From positions 1 through 11,234 of the forward strand of contig JAOAES010000063.1 of assembly GCA_026416655.1 (NCBI GenBank): 11,234 nucleotides of DNA, in the 5' to 3' direction. Each line of letters begins with the position of its first letter. Position 1 is the stretch's first letter. Shown piece by piece: positions 1 to 6,912 of the stretch. Under the pieces are notes generated by a model that searched no databases, was not told where the DNA came from, and saw only the letters and a list, made by a program, of their open reading frames with translations. The DNA comes from Fimbriimonadales bacterium (GTDB taxonomy: Bacteria > Armatimonadota > Fimbriimonadia > Fimbriimonadales > GBS-DC). Made by a program: the position numbers and the translations under genes.

Positions 1-206
1 GAGTTGCGCGCCATGCCGACCACCACGCTACCGTCGCCTGTAACGGCGTGCGCCTCGCTGAAGTTGCCGCCCAGCGTGCCCAGCCAGGTCAGCGTCGCTT
101 GGGAAAAGCCGAAGGAGAGAAGACCGAAACTCGTCGCTATGGATGCTAACGCCACAATTGCGCGCCCCGCGCGCCATCCGACTTTGCTACCGTTGTTCCA
201 TCGCAT
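1..206 (-). CDS. Exported HAF-repeat protein, N-terminal fragment (runs off window)
   Basis: Only the first 68 codons are in the window; the gene continues beyond base 1. The start is ATG at 206-204, preceded by a strong AAGGAGG site (minus strand, about 8 nt away), so it is preferred over a second ATG two codons in. Residues 1-16 are basic and polar, residues 17-37 form a hydrophobic signal segment, and a plausible signal peptidase site follows near FSQA (residues 34-37). The mature part starts TWLGTLGG, then SEAHAVTGDGSVVVG. This is the hallmark of the HAF repeat (LGTLGG...S.A..VS.DGSVVVG), found in tandem in secreted or surface proteins of unknown function, often beta-propeller-like. Repeat number and any C-terminal anchor are outside the window. 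The opposite-strand reading frame here is a shadow. Identification of the family is fairly secure; no enzymatic role is claimed. Confidence 0.8.
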   Translation of the reverse strand, partial: MRWNNGSKVGWRAGRAIVALASIATSFGLLSFGFSQATLTWLGTLGGNFSEAHAVTGDGSVVVGMARN

Positions 207-284
207 AACACGAACCTCCTTTCTTTGGCGATGCTTTTGTGTTTGCATGCGCCATTTAGTGCGCTTACCATAGGCTTGCGCTAA

Positions 285-297
285 TGCTATTATAGCA
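285..297 (-). promoter_or_regulatory. Extended -10 promoter inside a short dyad, for the HAF-repeat gene
   Basis: Read on the minus strand, 294-289 is a perfect TATAAT preceded by TGC, giving the extended -10 form TGnTATAAT. The -35 position has no good match, as is usual for extended -10 promoters. The box lies at the centre of a dyad, TGCTAT-T-ATAGCA (285-297), so a regulator could sit on it. The expected leader is about 75 nt before the ATG at 206. The match is seen directly; activity and operator function are inferred. Confidence 0.6.
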
Positions 298-411
298 CAT
301 TTTCGAGGAATGTGTAGTCTTTACCGCGGTGCTGCGAGGGTTTCGATGAGATAAATGCACACCCGCGCTATTTTGTCGCTACTCCCATAACAACTGCCCA
401 AGCCAGTCAGG

Positions 412-417
412 TATACT
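412..417 (+). promoter_or_regulatory. -10 box TATACT close to the start codon at 428
   Basis: TATACT ends 10 nt before the ATG at 428. Transcription would begin about 7 nt downstream, at roughly 424, giving a leader of 0-5 nt. No Shine-Dalgarno sequence lies before this ATG, which fits leaderless translation. No clear -35 hexamer is present. Confidence 0.5.
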
Positions 418-427
418 GAAAGTTGCT

Positions 428-1159
428 ATGCGCACAGGGCAGCGTTCAACAACGCGAGTCGCGCTCATCGTCGTGGGGGTGTTGCTCCTGCTCTATCTGG
501 GCAACATCGTCGTTGGCTACTTTCAGGCGAGCCGGATGCAGCTGAGCAAGCTCAGCCCCTCGCAGTTCACGGTGTTCGGCTTCCCCGCGCAGGAGATGGA
601 GGAACGGCGCTGGAAAATCATCATCACGCACGAAGTGCCGAAAGTAATGGAGCAGCTGCGCGAGGTTGGCTTCGAGCGTCCCGAGTTCGGTGCGGAAGAT
701 CAGCAGAACTTCAAGCGCGTGCCGATTGAGGAGGTCATGCGCACACTGCCCGTCGTGCTGACGGAGCAGCATATCGAGAAGGTCTGGGTAGAGGAGCGGG
801 CGGCAGAGACACTACGCGCTCAGGGCAAGTACTATGTGGTGCATCTACGCTTGACCAGCGAGGGGCGCGCCCGCCTGTGGAACTACGCCCGCGAACAGGT
901 CGCCCAATTCCGTGCGCTCGGCGAGAAGCCCCGCGACGAACGCCTGCTGCTGATGGTCGGCGAGCAGCCCTGGGCGTCGCCGATTATCAGCCCCGAGGTC
1001 GGCAGCAGCTGGTGGCTGATGAGCCGCCTATCGATGCTCCAAAGCTCCGATGTGCAGATTTTCCCCATCTACGACGAGGAAATCGCCAACACGATTGCAC
1101 AGGGGTTCGACGAGGCGAAGCAGAAAGCCCTTGCGAAGGCAGCGGAGGGCGCGCGATGA
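428..1159 (+). CDS. Membrane-anchored protein with SecD P1-head-like C-terminal half, function unknown
   Basis: A 243-residue protein with a basic N-terminus (residues 1-10), one membrane helix (about 11-31) and an extracytoplasmic remainder. I do not recognise it as a named family. Residues 135-195 resemble the P1 head subdomain of SecD. A strand (YYVVHLRLT, 135-143) is followed by an EGRARLW helix like the SecD 'FT.EGA..F' segment, then by LLLMVGEQPWASPII (173-187), matching SecD's 'LAIVLDGKV.SAPVI'. It lacks the six-helix SecD membrane domain, so it is not SecD itself. The last 25 residues are charged and helical. The start is ATG 428, with a TATACT box 10 nt upstream and no ribosome binding site. 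The stop overlaps the mqnD start (ATGA), implying co-translation, but nothing in the sequence ties it to menaquinone synthesis. The head-domain resemblance is from memory of the SecD motif and needs a profile search. Confidence 0.75.
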   Translation: MRTGQRSTTRVALIVVGVLLLLYLGNIVVGYFQASRMQLSKLSPSQFTVFGFPAQEMEERRWKIIITHEVPKVMEQLREVGFERPEFGAEDQQNFKRVPIEEVMRTLPVVLTEQHIEKVWVEERAAETLRAQGKYYVVHLRLTSEGRARLWNYAREQVAQFRALGEKPRDERLLLMVGEQPWASPIISPEVGSSWWLMSRLSMLQSSDVQIFPIYDEEIANTIAQGFDEAKQKALAKAAEGAR

Positions 1160-1980
1160 CCATCCGACTCGGACATAGCCCCGACGCCGACGACGCCTTC
1201 ATGTTCTGGGCGATGGCGGAGGGCTTGGTGGAGACGCCCCTGCGGTTCGAACATGTGCTGCGCGATATCCAGACGCTCAACGAGTGGGCGCGCGACGGGA
1301 AACTGGAGTTCACGGCGATGTCGGTGCATAACCTCGCCTATGTCGCCGATCGCTATATCGTGTTGAATCAGGGGGGCAGCTTCGGCGACGGCTACGGACC
1401 GATGCTCGTCGCGCGGGAGCCAATCCCGCTGGAGGCGTTGCGCAACTACACAATTGCCGTGCCGGGCTATCTGACGAGCGCGTATCTGGCGTTGCGCCTG
1501 TTTTTGCCCGACGCCAAGACAGTGGAGGTGCCGTTTGACGCGATTATGCCCGCCGTACAGCGCGGCGAGGTTCCCGTCGGGCTACTGATTCACGAAGGGC
1601 AGCTCACGCACCGGCAGGCGGGGCTACATCTGCTGCTGGACTTGGGTGTTTGGTGGGGCGAGCAGACGGGTGGGTTGCCCCTGCCGCTGGGCATTAATGC
1701 GATTCGCGCCGATTTGCCTGTTGAGGTTCAGCGTGAAATCGCTCGCGCCTTCCGTGAGAGCATTCGGTTGGGGCTGGAGAATCGCGAGCAGGCGTTGCGG
1801 TACGCCCTGCAGTTCGGGCGCGGGATCGACCCCGAAACCGCCGACCGTTTCGTGGGGATGTATGTGAATGAGTTGACCCTGGACATGGGCGAGCGCGGCA
1901 GGCGGGCGATTACGGAGTTCCTGTCGCGCGGCGCAGCGGCGAGGATTACGCCTGAAGCAAGAGTGCGGTTTGTGGAGTAA
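1156..1980 (+). CDS. mqnD: 1,4-dihydroxy-6-naphthoate synthase (menaquinone, futalosine pathway)
   Basis: A 274-residue protein, the normal length for MqnD. It acts in the cytoplasm on cyclic dehypoxanthine futalosine, releasing 1,4-dihydroxy-6-naphthoate in the alternative (futalosine) route to menaquinone. Visible hallmarks are the N-terminal RLGHSPDADDAFMFWA (residues 4-19), the MSVHNLAY segment (55-62), a GDGYGPMLVA segment (78-87) and GLLIHEGQLTH (142-152). His146 in the last matches the proposed catalytic base of Thermus thermophilus MqnD (His145). The fold is a periplasmic-binding-protein-like two-lobed domain. The start is ATG 1156, which overlaps the upstream stop as ATGA and has GGAGGG six bases before it; longer in-frame readings from 877 only overlap the upstream gene. 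MqnA is the close paralogue, but the SPDADD opening and the 'IHEGQLTH' form favour MqnD. Other mqn genes are not in this window. Confidence 0.92.
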   Translation: MTIRLGHSPDADDAFMFWAMAEGLVETPLRFEHVLRDIQTLNEWARDGKLEFTAMSVHNLAYVADRYIVLNQGGSFGDGYGPMLVAREPIPLEALRNYTIAVPGYLTSAYLALRLFLPDAKTVEVPFDAIMPAVQRGEVPVGLLIHEGQLTHRQAGLHLLLDLGVWWGEQTGGLPLPLGINAIRADLPVEVQREIARAFRESIRLGLENREQALRYALQFGRGIDPETADRFVGMYVNELTLDMGERGRRAITEFLSRGAAARITPEARVRFVE

Positions 1981-2008
1981 AGCAGCAGGAATCCCCCCAG
2001 AAATGCGG

Positions 2009-2014
2009 TATAGA
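2009..2014 (+). promoter_or_regulatory. -10-like TATAGA box just before the start at 2024
   Basis: TATAGA (or TAGAAT at 2011-2016) ends 9 nt before ATG 2024, in the 43-nt gap after mqnD, with no Shine-Dalgarno. It would start transcription almost at the ATG. It supports ATG 2024 over the in-frame ATGs at 1970 and 2003. No -35 match is visible. Confidence 0.35.
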
Positions 2015-2023
2015 ATTGCCGCC

Positions 2024-3976
2024 ATGCTGCGCTGGGTGTTCTGCTTGGGGATTGGGGGGGCGTTGCTCCTTGCGCTGTGGGGGCAACCGCCTGTGGAGCT
2101 GAAGGTACAGCCGCTGTTGGGAGCCTCGCCTGCGGCGAACGGCGCGTTCCCGCTCGCCGTGCAACTGGAGTCGAAATCGCGCAACTATCAGGGCGTGTTG
2201 AGCGTGACGGTTGGCGGGTTTGGCTATCGGCGTGAATACCAATACCCGATTGACCTGCCCGCTGGCTCGCGCAAGGTGGTGGTCGCCACACCCATCGTGA
2301 GCCGCTTCGGCGACCTGGCGACGGTGCGCTTCACGGCGCGGGGCGTTAACCTGGAAGTGCAGCAGCGTATCGAGCGCGTGCTGGATATAGACCAGCTCGC
2401 GGTGCTGGTGGGCGACCTCATCGGCGGGTTGGGCGTGCTGGAGCAGGTGCAAACCGCGGAGAACCCCGCCGAGATCGATTATCGCACCAACCGCCTGATG
2501 CGCGGCAAATATCGGGTCGCCTATTGTCGCCCTGATCTGTTTCCTGAGCAGGCGATTGCGCTGAGCGGCGCGCAAGTGATTGTGCTGGGACCCGGTTCTG
2601 AGCGGTTGCGGGCGGAGCAGTGGGACGCGCTGCGGCGGTGGGTGATGCTGGGCGGCGTGCTGATTGCGCCCGGCGGGGCGGGCGCGGTCTATCTGCAGAT
2701 CCCTGCGCTGCAGGCGTTGTTGCCCGTGCAGACACAGGGAACGCAGACGGTGAGCCAGCTACGCGCCCTCGGCGACTGGGTAGGCGCGCGTCCACCGGTC
2801 GGCGCGGCGACCGTCAGTCAGGCGCGCCTGAAAACGGGCGCTATCATGCTCCAGCAGGACGGGTTGCCCCTCATCGCGATTCGCCCTTACGGGCTGGGCA
2901 CGGTGGTCTTTTTGGCGTTTAACCCCCTTGATGCGCCCCTGCGCGACTACAACGCCCGCGCTCGATTCTGGCAGCGACTGCTCAACCAGACGCCCAGCTT
3001 CCCGCCCAGCTTCTCCATCGCTGCGACTCATCAGAATCAGGGCGGCTATGACCGCTGGGGACAGGCGCAAATCGCGACCGACATCGAGCTGCGACCGCCG
3101 AGCGTTGCGTTGATTATCGTGCTGCTGAGCCTCTATTTCCTGCTCGTGGTGCCCGTGAACTACTGGACGCTGAAACGGCTGCGCGCGCTGGACTGGGCGT
3201 GGGTGGTCACTCCTCTGATTGCGCTGGGGTTCGTGGGCGTTCTCTGGCGGCTGGCGGGCGATTTGTATCGCAAGTCGCTCTCCAGCAAAGTGCAGACGCT
3301 CATCGTGGCGCAAGCGGGCAGCCCCGACGCCTACGCGATTAACAGCGCGCTCTTCTTCTTCCCCCGTGCGGGGCTGTTCGACCTGCGGTTTGACCAAAGC
3401 GACATGGTAGAAGCGGGTATGAGGCAGGATTTCGGCGCGGGCGCGGCGCAGGTTCCGACTGTGCGCACGGTGCAGGGCGAGCCGACGCGCGTGGAGAGCT
3501 ATCGCGTGTCGAACCTGAGCTTTCAGTGGTTCCGCTACACGCGTATCGTGCAGCTTGAGGGGCAGGTCGAAGGGATTCTGCGAGTGGAGCGGCGGAACGG
3601 AGGGATGCGCCTGTCGGGTGTACTGCGCAGCCGCTTGCCCTACGCGCTAACCAACGCGCAGATACTGACCCCATTCGGCAAAGTGCAGATAGAGAATCTG
3701 TCTGCCCGTGGCTCGGTACGGCTCTCGGACAAGCCACTGGAGCCGCTCACACCCCCCCTGTACGACTTTTCTGACTGGGGCTGGTATCAGTCAGTTGCGC
3801 TGTCTCCCGAATCGCTGGCGAGCTTCCTGCTGCAGCGACGCGAGTTCAAGGGGAGCGCAATCCTGACAGCGCAGGCGTCGGAGCCGGTGTTGCCCCCCGA
3901 AGTCGGCGACGCCGCCGAGCAAGCGGCGCAGGTAGCCTATCTGATCAGTTTCCCACTGGAGGGCGCGAAACCATGA
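2024..3976 (+). CDS. Extracytoplasmic GATase-like auxiliary subunit of an ABC system
   Basis: A 650-residue membrane protein. Residues 5-20 form a signal or anchor helix. Residues 23-120 are beta-rich and Ig-like. Residues 122-300 look like a class I glutamine-amidotransferase-like fold: AQVIVLGPGSERLRAEQWDALRRWVMLGGVLIAPGG, residues 183-218, has the usual 'D.IVL...L...Q..AL..WV..GG.LI..GG' pattern. No catalytic Cys/His is recognisable, so it is probably a binding domain. Two helices (about 360-377 and 391-409) flank the short basic loop NYWTLKRLRALDW, typical of proteins encoded beside ABC-2 exporters. Residues 420-645 form a second, beta-rich extracytoplasmic domain. I chose ATG 2024 because it opens directly on a signal-like helix and has a -10-like box 9 nt upstream; the frame also has ATGs at 1970 and 2003 without ribosome binding sites. 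It overlaps the permease start by 4 nt (ATGA), so the two are translationally coupled. Substrate unknown. Confidence 0.8.
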   Translation: MLRWVFCLGIGGALLLALWGQPPVELKVQPLLGASPAANGAFPLAVQLESKSRNYQGVLSVTVGGFGYRREYQYPIDLPAGSRKVVVATPIVSRFGDLATVRFTARGVNLEVQQRIERVLDIDQLAVLVGDLIGGLGVLEQVQTAENPAEIDYRTNRLMRGKYRVAYCRPDLFPEQAIALSGAQVIVLGPGSERLRAEQWDALRRWVMLGGVLIAPGGAGAVYLQIPALQALLPVQTQGTQTVSQLRALGDWVGARPPVGAATVSQARLKTGAIMLQQDGLPLIAIRPYGLGTVVFLAFNPLDAPLRDYNARARFWQRLLNQTPSFPPSFSIAATHQNQGGYDRWGQAQIATDIELRPPSVALIIVLLSLYFLLVVPVNYWTLKRLRALDWAWVVTPLIALGFVGVLWRLAGDLYRKSLSSKVQTLIVAQAGSPDAYAINSALFFFPRAGLFDLRFDQSDMVEAGMRQDFGAGAAQVPTVRTVQGEPTRVESYRVSNLSFQWFRYTRIVQLEGQVEGILRVERRNGGMRLSGVLRSRLPYALTNAQILTPFGKVQIENLSARGSVRLSDKPLEPLTPPLYDFSDWGWYQSVALSPESLASFLLQRREFKGSAILTAQASEPVLPPEVGDAAEQAAQVAYLISFPLEGAKP

Positions 3977-4905
3977 AACTTCGCACGGAAAACCCCTTGC
4001 TGCGCTATCAGCTGTTCGGCTTCACGGTCAATCGCTGGAAGCGGCAGCCGTGGCTCTACGGCGCGGTCGCTGTCGGCGTCGGACTGACCTACCTGCTGGT
4101 GTTCCAGCTGGTCGCTTTCAATCAATCTTCCTTTTCTGCTGCGCTCAATCTGTGTCTGTTCATCATGTGCCTGACCGCGCCGTTGATGGCGTACAACCTG
4201 TTCTCGCTGGAATATGAGAAGCAGACCTGGGAGTCGCTCGCGCTGACGCGCCTCACGGCGAAAGAGATTCTCTGGGGCAAGTGGGGCGCGGCGCTGGCGC
4301 GCGTGGGCATCCTCACCCTGCTCGCGCTGCCGATGTTGCTCACGACCGCCAATCTCGACATCTATGTCTCTGGCTCTCTCAGGGGCAAGTATCCGACCGT
4401 GCTGGAGCCGACCACCAACCTGTACCCATTCACGGCGGGCGTCTTCGTGCTGTTCAGCTGGGGCGCGCTGATTGTGTCGCTGGGGATGTGGCTCTCGTTT
4501 CGTCTCAAGCGCACGCTCAGCACTGCGTCCACGCTCTACGCGGGGCAGGTGTTCGCCCTCGCCCTGTTGCCGATGCTTTATCTGACCTTCAGCATATGGG
4601 AAACGGGAAGCGAGTTCATCAGCGCCATCGGGAGCTACTGGGAAGGCTTCGCGTGGTGGCTCTACTCCCTGTTCACGGCGCGCGCGATTCTCTATCTCAA
4701 CCCCTTCTGGACGGCGGCGGAACTTCAGAGGCTCTTCCTACAACACCACTCTAACTGGTGGTTGCCCAGCTGGGAGGATCAGGCATATGAAGAGGGCTTA
4801 CTATACCTCAACTGGGGCTTTGCTCAAGGTTTTACTTATCTTGCGCTCGCGCTGCTTTTTGCAGGACTCACTTATCGCGGGCTGAAATATGCATGGCGCA
4901 AATAG
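3973..4905 (+). CDS. ABC-2 type transporter permease
   Basis: A 310-residue polytopic membrane protein, the membrane half of the ABC system with the ATPase at 4918. Hydrophobic segments lie at about 29-48, 56-76, 108-126, 153-176, 188-206 and 284-302, six in all, the usual ABC-2 number. After the second helix comes the cytoplasmic coupling region LEYEKQTWESLALTRLTAKEILWGKW (79-104). This corresponds to the ABC-2 family pattern 'E...GTLE.L..TPLS..EI..GK' that contacts the ATPase. The loop between helices five and six is unusually long and Trp-rich (about 207-283). The start is ATG 3973, overlapping the previous stop as ATGA, with GGAGGG at 3958-3963. The same GGAGGGCGCG context precedes mqnD. 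The substrate cannot be read from the sequence; ABC-2 systems export lipids, polysaccharides, drugs or, in Gld systems, assist gliding or surface protein assembly. Confidence 0.88.
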   Translation: MKLRTENPLLRYQLFGFTVNRWKRQPWLYGAVAVGVGLTYLLVFQLVAFNQSSFSAALNLCLFIMCLTAPLMAYNLFSLEYEKQTWESLALTRLTAKEILWGKWGAALARVGILTLLALPMLLTTANLDIYVSGSLRGKYPTVLEPTTNLYPFTAGVFVLFSWGALIVSLGMWLSFRLKRTLSTASTLYAGQVFALALLPMLYLTFSIWETGSEFISAIGSYWEGFAWWLYSLFTARAILYLNPFWTAAELQRLFLQHHSNWWLPSWEDQAYEEGLLYLNWGFAQGFTYLALALLFAGLTYRGLKYAWRK

Positions 4906-4917
4906 GGGTGTCGCTCT

Positions 4918-5844
4918 ATGCTGGATGTCAAGGGACTACGCAAAGAGTATGGGGAGCTGGTCGCGGTGCGCGACATCTATTTTCAGCTGCACCCGGGCGA
5001 TGTGTTCGGCTTCATCGGACCGAACGGCGCGGGTAAGACCACGACGATTAAGATGCTCGCCACGCTGCTGGAGCCGACGGCGGGCACGGCGACGCTGAAC
5101 GGCATCGATATCGTGCGCCAGCCGGAGGAGGTGCTCCCCCTGCTGGGATACATGCCCGACTTTTTTGGATTGTATGAAGGTATCACAGTGACCGAGTATC
5201 TGGAGTTTTTCGCGGCGGCGTATCGCATCCCGAAGGCGCAACGCGCCGCGATTATCGAAAATGTGCTGGAGCTGACCGACCTCACGGTCAAGAAAGACGC
5301 CTATGTGGAGACGCTCTCGCGCGGGATGCAGCAACGCCTGTGCCTCGCCAAGAGCCTCGTGCATGACCCGATTCTGCTGCTGCTGGACGAACCCGCGTCG
5401 GGGTTAGACCCGCGCGCCCGCATCGAAATCAAGGAACTCATCCGCGAACTTGGCGCGATGGGCAAAATCGTGCTGGTCTCCTCGCATATCCTGCCCGAAC
5501 TGGCGGACTTCTGCAACAAGATTGGCATCATCGAGAAGGGCGAACTGCTGGTGTGGGGCGCAGTGGATGAGATTGTCCAGCAGTTGCAGGCGAATCGCGT
5601 GCTGGAGATCAAGCCGCTGGGCGAGACAGAGCCGCTCATCCAGCGACTGGAGCGCGAAGCGCATGTGCATGGCGTCGAAACGCGCAACGGGAGCCTCTAT
5701 GTGCATTTTGCGGGCGGACTGGAAGAGCAGGCGGACCTGCTCGCATCGCTCATTCACGACGGCTACCGCATCGCCGCGTTCCGCGAGGAGTCGCTCGACC
5801 TCGAAGACGTGTTTATGCAAATCACGAAGGGCGAGGTGAGCTGA
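4918..5844 (+). CDS. ABC transporter ATP-binding protein (ABC-2 partner)
   Basis: A 308-residue cytoplasmic ATPase. Its motifs are all intact: Walker A GPNGAGKTT (34-42), Q-loop region GYMPDFFGLYEG (77-88, with Met-Pro-Asp where many ABCs have Q), signature LSRGMQQRL (133-141), Walker B ILLLLDEP (152-159), D-loop SGLD (161-164) and switch His190 in SSHIL. The LSRGMQQ signature is typical of the CcmA/NatA-like ATPases that serve ABC-2 exporters. Residues 215-308 form a C-terminal extension (VLEIKPLG..., then DLEDVFMQITKGE) like the ATPases of the ABC-2 multidrug/Gld type. The gene starts 12 nt after the permease stop, with a weak AGGGGTG site at 4904-4910. It pairs with the permease and the GATase-like protein as one export system. 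Export rather than import is inferred from the absence of any binding-protein gene. Confidence 0.93.
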   Translation: MLDVKGLRKEYGELVAVRDIYFQLHPGDVFGFIGPNGAGKTTTIKMLATLLEPTAGTATLNGIDIVRQPEEVLPLLGYMPDFFGLYEGITVTEYLEFFAAAYRIPKAQRAAIIENVLELTDLTVKKDAYVETLSRGMQQRLCLAKSLVHDPILLLLDEPASGLDPRARIEIKELIRELGAMGKIVLVSSHILPELADFCNKIGIIEKGELLVWGAVDEIVQQLQANRVLEIKPLGETEPLIQRLEREAHVHGVETRNGSLYVHFAGGLEEQADLLASLIHDGYRIAAFREESLDLEDVFMQITKGEVS

Positions 5845-5859
5845 GCGCGCTCACTCGCC
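5830..5859. terminator. Imperfect hairpin between convergent genes
   Basis: GGCGAGGTGAGC (5830-5841) pairs with GCTCACTCGCC (5849-5859) apart from one bulged G, with a 7-nt loop. It spans both stop codons of the ATPase gene (TGA 5842-5844) and the convergent rhodanese gene (stop at 5853-5851). No U-tract follows on either strand, so a bidirectional terminator role is only a possibility. Confidence 0.3.
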
Positions 5860-6246
5860 CGACACGACGGGCAGCCCCTCGCGCGTCCAAGCGAGCATTC
5901 CGCCCTGCATGTTATAGGTGTTCGTGTAGCCCGCCTGCTGCGCCATCCGTTGCGCCTGCCCGCTGCGGTTGCCACTGCGACACACGAAGTAAATCTTTTT
6001 ATCTTTCGGCAACTCCTTCAACCATTGCTGTATCTGATCCAGCGGTTTGTTCTGGGCTTCTTTGATTCGCTCCATGCGGAACTCGGTAGGCGTGCGCACA
6101 TCGATAATCAGCACATCTTTGCTGGCGCGCTGTTCGTACACCTCGCGGGGTGTGACGGTAGTTTTCGCGCCCTGCTGATCCTGAACCTCGCACGCGGTGA
6201 GTGAAACGCCCATCAAAGCCCCAATCAACGCCTTGACAATTCGCAT
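5851..6246 (-). CDS. Rhodanese-domain lipoprotein
   Basis: A 131-residue single-domain rhodanese exported as a lipoprotein. The signal peptide (1-18) ends in the lipobox LTAC with lipidated Cys19. The rhodanese domain covers about 30-128. It has the DVRTPTEF motif (49-56), and the active-site loop CRSGNRS (89-95) with the persulfide-forming Cys89 intact, then GGMLAW (the usual 'GG...W' near the C-terminus). Rhodaneses move sulfane sulfur from thiosulfate or a persulfide to an acceptor. The start is ATG 6246, with GGAGG a few bases upstream. It is the last gene of a minus-strand run with the DsrE2-like and TusA-like genes, 69 nt after the former. The exported location is odd for a partner of cytoplasmic TusA, so it may handle sulfur compounds outside the membrane or simply be co-transcribed. 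Confidence 0.9.
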   Translation of the reverse strand: MRIVKALIGALMGVSLTACEVQDQQGAKTTVTPREVYEQRASKDVLIIDVRTPTEFRMERIKEAQNKPLDQIQQWLKELPKDKKIYFVCRSGNRSGQAQRMAQQAGYTNTYNMQGGMLAWTREGLPVVSGE

Positions 6247-6273
6247 CGTCGCCTCCTGTTTTCTGCGTCAGTG

Positions 6274-6301
6274 GGTACGACGGCGGGGACGCCGTCGTAC
6301 C
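6274..6301. repeat. Perfect 12-bp inverted repeat with GGGA loop
   Basis: GGTACGACGGCG (6274-6285) and CGCCGTCGTACC (6290-6301) are exact reverse complements around a 4-nt GGGA loop, which on the plus strand is a GNRA tetraloop. It fills most of the 69-nt gap between the DsrE2-like and rhodanese genes. No U-run follows on either strand, so it is not a classical terminator. It could be an mRNA-processing or stabilising stem inside the operon, or a copy of a dispersed REP-like palindrome. The pairing is seen directly; the role is unknown. Confidence 0.85.
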
Positions 6302-6315
6302 AGAGACATCGTGTG

Positions 6316-6897
6316 TTAAATGAACAGCGTCGCTTTCGATTTCGTGGCGTCGCCCAAGAAGGTTGCCACGCCGCCGACCTCGATACCGTCGACCAGCTCG
6401 TCTTTGTGGATGCCCATTACATCCATCGACATCTGGCAGGCGACGATGCGCACGCCCAGGTCGCGCGCCATCTGCGCCATCTCCTCGATTTGAGGCACGC
6501 CCTGTTGTCGCATCATCGTGCGGAGCATCTTCGCGCCAATCCCGCCAAAGTTCATCTTCGATACGCCCAGTCCGCGCGTGCCTACAGGCGTCATCCAGCC
6601 CATCAGTTTCTGGAACAGAGTCTTACCGCGCGTCTCACGCTTCTGGCGCAGCGCAGTCAGCCCCCAGAAGGTGAAGAACATCGAGACCTCCATTCCGCTC
6701 GCGGCGGCGCCCGAAGCGATTACAAACGCTGCCAGCACACGATCCAGGTCGCCCGAAAAGACCACCATCGACAGGCGGTTCTCAGGCGATTGGGCGCGCA
6801 GGGCGTCCACTTGCGCCTGCAGCTGTTGAATCTGCTCCTGCAGTGCGTTGAGGTCGGGCGCGGCGCGCTCGATAACCGCCGACTGACCATTCGTCAT
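6316..6897 (-). CDS. DsrE2-like (DsrE/DsrF/DrsH family) sulfur-relay protein
   Basis: A 193-residue protein. Residues 12-38 are a Gln/Leu-rich coiled coil (LNALQEQIQQLQAQVDALRAQ). Residues 41-193 are a DsrE/F/H-like alpha/beta domain of the DsrE2 (COG2210) type. Hallmarks are RLSMVVFSGDLDRVLAAFVIASGAAA (41-66), a hydrophobic MFFTFWGL stretch (73-80) that in some relatives is a membrane segment, KMNFGGIG (114-121), and ACQMSMDVMGI (153-163). The last holds the conserved Cys154, a likely sulfur-carrying residue. Family members take part in sulfur transfer, often beside TusA and rhodanese, in sulfur oxidation or in tRNA/cofactor thiolation. I place the start at ATG 6897, which has GGAGGT about 9 nt upstream; a GTG immediately before it would add one residue. 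It follows the TusA-like gene by 15 nt, so the two are co-transcribed and likely act on the same sulfur carrier. Confidence 0.88.
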   Translation of the reverse strand: MTNGQSAVIERAAPDLNALQEQIQQLQAQVDALRAQSPENRLSMVVFSGDLDRVLAAFVIASGAAASGMEVSMFFTFWGLTALRQKRETRGKTLFQKLMGWMTPVGTRGLGVSKMNFGGIGAKMLRTMMRQQGVPQIEEMAQMARDLGVRIVACQMSMDVMGIHKDELVDGIEVGGVATFLGDATKSKATLFI

Positions 6898-6912
6898 CAC
6901 GCTTCCACCTCC

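Noticed and set aside
4..273. Open frame on the plus strand at the window start
   Set aside because: It is antisense to the HAF-repeat gene, which has a signal peptide, repeat motif and ribosome site; the plus-strand frame has none.
207..427. Possible small RNA or riboswitch in the 221-bp divergent gap
   Set aside because: Beyond the extended -10 and its dyad and the TATACT box, I see no stable long hairpin, terminator or recognisable riboswitch core.
877..1155. N-terminal extension of MqnD by 93 codons
   Set aside because: It overlaps the upstream gene, lacks family similarity, and MqnD's SPDADD opening lies at the ATG 1156 start preceded by GGAGGG.
1624..2575. Overlapping minus-strand open frames of 186-209 codons
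   Set aside because: Antisense to mqnD and the GATase-like gene; GC-rich DNA lacks stops on the opposite strand and the products are Arg/Pro-rich with no domain.
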